From NCBI RefSeq assembly GCF_034669705.1, contig NZ_JAXMOR010000015.1, positions 51,874-115,873 on the forward strand: a DNA stretch of 64,000 nt, written 5' to 3'. Positions 61,389-64,000 of the stretch are shown in pieces. The notes under the pieces were generated by a model. The model saw nothing but the letters and a program-made list of their open reading frames with translations, was not told the origin of the DNA and searched no databases. Positions within the stretch are counted from its first letter, which is position 1, and every line of letters starts with the position of its first letter. Both the position numbers and the translations under genes were made by a program. The DNA is from Marinovum sp034669705 (GTDB lineage: Bacteria > Pseudomonadota > Alphaproteobacteria > Rhodobacterales > Rhodobacteraceae).

Positions 61389-61540
61389 GCCGCATCTAGC
61401 CGGACCTGATGGGCGACAACATCGCCCGGTTCAACTCCCTTGCCAGCACCGCAGCGCAGGCCAGCAGGCGGGGCTGGATGTGGCCTATGACCGGCCCGGG
61501 GAAGGACGTCGATGGGGTCTTCGCCGCGCCGCAGACCGGC
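61385..61540 (+). pseudogene. Remnant of a shikimate/quinate dehydrogenase (AroE-like), decayed
   Basis: ATG at 61385 overlaps the tctA stop by 4 nt, like a coupled next gene. The frame reads MSRI, a TAG at codon 5, then PDLMGDNIARFNSLA, resembling the GLIGDNIA start of AroE-type enzymes. QAGLDVAYDR continues in a shifted frame (about 61464-61493) and DVDGVFAA returns to the first frame. After about 61540 no similarity is seen, so most of the gene is missing. The identification is by motif memory and needs a search. Confidence 0.5.
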
Positions 61541-61691
61541 GCTCCGCCCGACCACGCCGCTGTCCCAAGCGACGAGAGATCAGGACCGCCGTCGCCACCG
61601 CTTCTACCTCCGGCAATCCGCCGCCAGACCTTCGCTCGATGGCGCCCGACCGCGCCGCCCGTGCCCATGACGGCAAGCCGGGACGGCATGA
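61541..61691. other. Non-coding stretch after the AroE-like remnant
   Basis: About 150 bp where nothing recognisable is seen; presumably deletion-scarred sequence between the remnant and the stop of aroQ. Confidence 0.5.
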
Positions 61692-62132
61692 TTATCCGGT
61701 CGCGCCGACCAGCTTGCAGATCCGCTGCACCCCGGCGGCATAGCCGTCGATTCCCAGCCCGGCGATCACCGCATCGGCGCGGTGCGAGACATAGGAGTGA
61801 TGTCGAAAGGCCTCGCGCTTATGGATCTGGCTGATGTGCACCTCGATCACCGGCCCTTCAAAGGTGTTGAGCGCATCGAGGATGGCCACCGAGGTGTGGC
61901 TGTAGGCGCCGGGGTTGATGACGATGCCACAGGCGGCCTCGCGTGCGGCATGAATCGCATCGACCAGCGCGCCCTCGTGGTTGGATTGCAGCGCCGTGAT
62001 GTCGAACCCCGGCGCGCAGGCCTCGCGGCACAGGCGGGTGACGTCGTCGAGGGTCTCATCGCCATAGATCTCGGGCTGGCGTTTGCCCAGCAGGTTCAGG
62101 TTGGGGCCGTTGAGCAGGGAGATGGTTTTCAT
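61692..62132 (-). CDS. aroQ: 3-dehydroquinate dehydratase, type II
   Basis: 146 residues, dodecameric dehydroquinase that interconverts 3-dehydroquinate and 3-dehydroshikimate. LLNGPNLNLLGKRQPEIYG carries the catalytic Tyr/Arg loop, NHEGALVDAIHAA and INPGAYSHTSVAILDAL follow, and EVHISQIHKREAFRHHSYVS holds the catalytic His. It overlaps by 4 nt the end of a permease remnant upstream. It is on the opposite strand to tctCBA. Its place in a transport locus suggests catabolic use, but a biosynthetic role cannot be excluded. Confidence 0.93.
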   Translation of the reverse strand: MKTISLLNGPNLNLLGKRQPEIYGDETLDDVTRLCREACAPGFDITALQSNHEGALVDAIHAAREAACGIVINPGAYSHTSVAILDALNTFEGPVIEVHISQIHKREAFRHHSYVSHRADAVIAGLGIDGYAAGVQRICKLVGATG

Positions 62133-62360
62133 CGGAAGGGCCTTCGCAGGGAGGAAAACAGAGAGGGTGCCTCGCCCTGATACCCAAGCATGCGCGGCAG
62201 GAACAGTATTACCTCCGGCGCCAGGCTCAGCACCAAGTGCGGCGTTATAAATAAGGCGAGGACCGGCAGCACCTTAAGGATGATCTCGGGCGAGTGTCTG
62301 CGTCACGTCGTTGCTGGCCAACAGGATGCTGTAGGGCGCCCCCGGCGGCATTGCGCATCA
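62129..62360 (-). pseudogene. Remnant of a membrane permease C-terminus (TRAP DctM-like?)
   Basis: On the minus strand an open stretch (62293-62129) reads SPEIILKVLPVLALFITPHL then VLSLAPEVILFLPRMLG, a hydrophobic tail that resembles the last helix of TRAP large permeases ending LWLPRLLG. Its TGA overlaps the aroQ ATG (62129-62132). A shifted frame just upstream reads PPGAPYSILLASNDVTQT, so at least one frameshift separates them. Earlier sequence is lost. The family is a guess. Confidence 0.38.
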
Positions 62361-62583
62361 AAGGCGACCCCTTTTAAAGATGTCGCCACCGTTACCCGCG
62401 CCAGCTCCGATTTGTCACAGCTTCGAACAGAGCGCCGGTGTCTTCATCCTGGGTGTAGCGTCAGATCGAGAAAGCCTGCCAGAATTGCGCAACGCAGGAC
62501 AGACGCTGCCCGAGCGGGCGTTCGCGCTCGACGCTGTGAGACCTTGCTTCGCAGTGGCGACGACAGCTGGGAGCGCAATGTGC
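62361..62583. other. Unassigned sequence between permease remnant and sulfatase
   Basis: About 220 bp with no gene or clear repeat recognised. Confidence 0.45.
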
Positions 62584-63902
62584 CTAAAGTGTCGGTCCGG
62601 GGTCCACGCCGCCGCTGCTTTGGTAGAACCAGTCGTCCGCGAAGGCTTCGCCGTCGGTCTCGGCATCCACCGGGGCAATCTGGCCGCGGCCGTAGACAGG
62701 CTGTTTGGTCGCGTCGCGGGCGGGGACGACGTACTGACGGAACCAATTTGCGATGCGCTGTTCGAGTGCGGCCGCGATTTCGGCGTGGTCGGGCGAGGCG
62801 ATCAGGTCATTCATTTCCTCGGGGTCCGCGACCATGTCGTAGGGTTCGTTCGGCCAGTCGCCCTTGCGCCAGACAAACTTCCATCGGCTGTCGCGCAGCA
62901 TCCGCACCGGTCCGTATTCGTCGAAGACAACGACCTCGGTGTCCTGGGTGTCGTCGGCCTCGGTCAGGCTGCGCACAAAGGATTTGCCGGGCAGGTTCTC
63001 GGCCACCTTGGCGTCGATGCCGAGGTAGTCCAGCAGGGTCTGGCAGAAGTCGTAGTGGCTGATCAGCGCGCTCGAGGCACGGGGCGTGATGCGGCCGGGG
63101 TGCGCCATCAGGAAAGGCACGCGGACCGCTTGATCGTACATGTTCTGCGGATATGTGGCTTTGCCCTTGCCGTAGATGCCGTGGTGGCCGAGGCTCATGC
63201 CGTTATCGCTGGTAAAGACGATCAGCGTGTCCTCCTCCAACCCCAGCGTCCTGAGTTGCTCCAGCACCCGGCCGATCGCCGCATCAGCGGCGGTGAGCGA
63301 GGTGCAGTAGCCCTGGATCATCTCGTCGACGTCTTCCTGGGGATAGACGCCGTTGTTGATCTGGTGTGGGTGGCGGGGCAGCTTGGGGAAGGTCTCGAAG
63401 GGGCAGTCGTCGTATTCATGCCAGACGTCGCCCGGATGCTGCGCCTTCGCCCAGGGCCGGTGCGGCGCCGAGAAGTTGAGCGACAGGAAGAACGGGCGGT
63501 CCGAACCGGCGCGGGCATCGAGGTAGGAGACGGCCTCGTCGGCGAGGAAGTCGGTGAGATAGCCGGGCACGACCTCTTCCGCGCCGTCGCGGTAGATACG
63601 GGCGCCATAGTAGCTGTCGGAGCCTTTCGGCATGGTGATCCAGTGGGTGAAGCCCTTTTGCGGGCGGGCGCTGTCGCCCAGGTGCCACTTGCCGATCAAT
63701 CCGCAGTCATAGCCGTTGTCGTGCAGCACATCGCTGAACCCGGCCATACCTTTGAGGTATTCGACCGGGGTGTCGCCGTTCTTCGCCTCGGAGCCCTGGC
63801 GGATCCAGTCGATCACGCCGTGCTGCGAGGGAATGCGGCCGGTCAGAAGCGAGGCGCGGGCCGGGGAGCAGACTGACGTGCCCCCCGCAAAATCCCTCAC
63901 CA
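62584..63902 (-). pseudogene. Sulfatase, 5'-truncated by an IS element
   Basis: About 440 residues of a type I sulfatase remain. The formylglycine site CSPARASLLTGR is present (Cys codon 63868-63870), as are LIGKWHLGDSARPQKGF, FFLSLNFSAPHRPW, VFTSDNGMSLGHHGIYGKGK and the C-terminal part to the stop at 62584. The usual N-terminal metal-binding segment (MTDQ or DD motif and the first 45-55 residues) is missing because the IS3-type sequence joins directly upstream of FAGGTSVCSPAR. The longer open frame reading into the IS antisense strand is accidental. Activity is unlikely because metal ligands are lost. Confidence 0.8.
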
Positions 63903-64000
63903 TGAAGTAGAGTTTGCCCAACCTATGTAGGAGCAGACGAATGCGAAAGAGCCGTTTCACCGAGGCGCAAATCATCGGGATGATCAAAGAGCAGGAAGCC
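63903..64000 (+). mobile_element. IS3-family insertion sequence, left end, runs off the window
   Basis: The junction is near 63903 (TGAAGTAGAGTTTGCCCAAC is the probable start of the left inverted repeat). Only 98 bp are visible. The first codons of an IS3-type orfA follow. It interrupts the sulfatase gene. Confidence 0.72.
63941..64000 (+). CDS. IS3-family transposase OrfA, N-terminal 20 residues only
   Basis: The ATG at 63941 has GGAGCAG upstream. The visible residues MRKSRFTEAQIIGMIKEQEA match the N-terminal helix-turn-helix start of IS3-family (IS2/IS911-type) OrfA proteins, which bind the element ends. The rest of the gene and orfB lie outside the window. Confidence 0.8.
   Translation, partial: MRKSRFTEAQIIGMIKEQEA

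Noticed and set aside
63903..63987. N-terminal extension of the sulfatase from an ATG at 63987
   Set aside because: These codons are the antisense of the IS3-type element and lack any sulfatase similarity.

Overview
The window is about 64 kb of GC-rich, gene-dense DNA that looks like an alphaproteobacterial chromosome of the Rhodobacteraceae (roseobacter) type. The lineage call rests on a phosphatidylcholine synthase (pcs), a bifunctional ATP sulfurylase/APS kinase, a 44-residue aa3-oxidase subunit IV, DUF1150 beside Hsp20, DUF1127, DUF484-xerC, homospermidine synthase, phaA/phaB and a DmdC-like acyl-CoA dehydrogenase. All calls are by eye from sequence and remembered family features; no database search was run. 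No rRNA, tRNA or CRISPR array was found.

Layout. 1-9.4 kb: 3' part of sat-cysC; a heat-shock-type operon hsp20-DUF1150-phzF with a recognisable sigma-32 (RpoH) promoter; purEK; an orphan phnM overlapping a secreted lipase; an EamA exporter coupled to pcs. 9.4-24.3 kb: xerC-DUF484, priA, a GH1 beta-glucosidase, ruvCAB, DUF1127, prmA, an MFS permease, ybgC, a DsbD N-domain-like protein and yqgE. 24.7-32.4 kb: an MBL hydrolase coupled to a DmdC-like acyl-CoA dehydrogenase, tsaC/Sua5, ETF-quinone oxidoreductase and greA. 32.6-37.9 kb: the molybdenum-enzyme maturation operon fdhD-mobA-mobB-moeA, in which MoeA carries an extra N-terminal domain, then azlCD. 37.9-45 kb: small conserved genes (lipoprotein, COX IV, DUF6173, Lrp, DUF6356), a TPR protein, ispE, a polyprenyl diphosphate synthase, DUF2007, a tRNA-methyltransferase-like gene and a second DUF465 protein. 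45-58 kb: phaB, phaA, an EAL phosphodiesterase, tag, rpsD, homospermidine synthase, hisC-tyrC, an extensin-like protein, Mn-pyrophosphatase, SseB and a uracil-DNA-glycosylase-like protein.

58-64 kb is the accessory end. It holds a tripartite tricarboxylate transporter (tctCBA). Directly after tctA is what reads as a decayed shikimate/quinate dehydrogenase, with ATGA coupling, an early TAG and two frameshifts. Next comes aroQ (type II dehydroquinase), which overlaps the end of a decayed permease fragment. A sulfatase follows whose 5' end is cut off by an IS3-type element running out of the window.

The window is rich in intergenic palindromic repeats of at least four families: an 87-bp tandem double-hairpin array (5610-5896) with relatives at five or six other loci; a 180-188 bp MITE-like element with 17-21 nt terminal inverted repeats in two copies; a 153-bp element with 27-nt inverted repeats; and a conserved box ending in GAAGAAGG that sits about 95 nt upstream of both purE and priA. 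I see no complete new defence or biosynthetic system. The best leads are the fused MoeA, the decayed dehydroquinate/shikimate locus and the repeat families.
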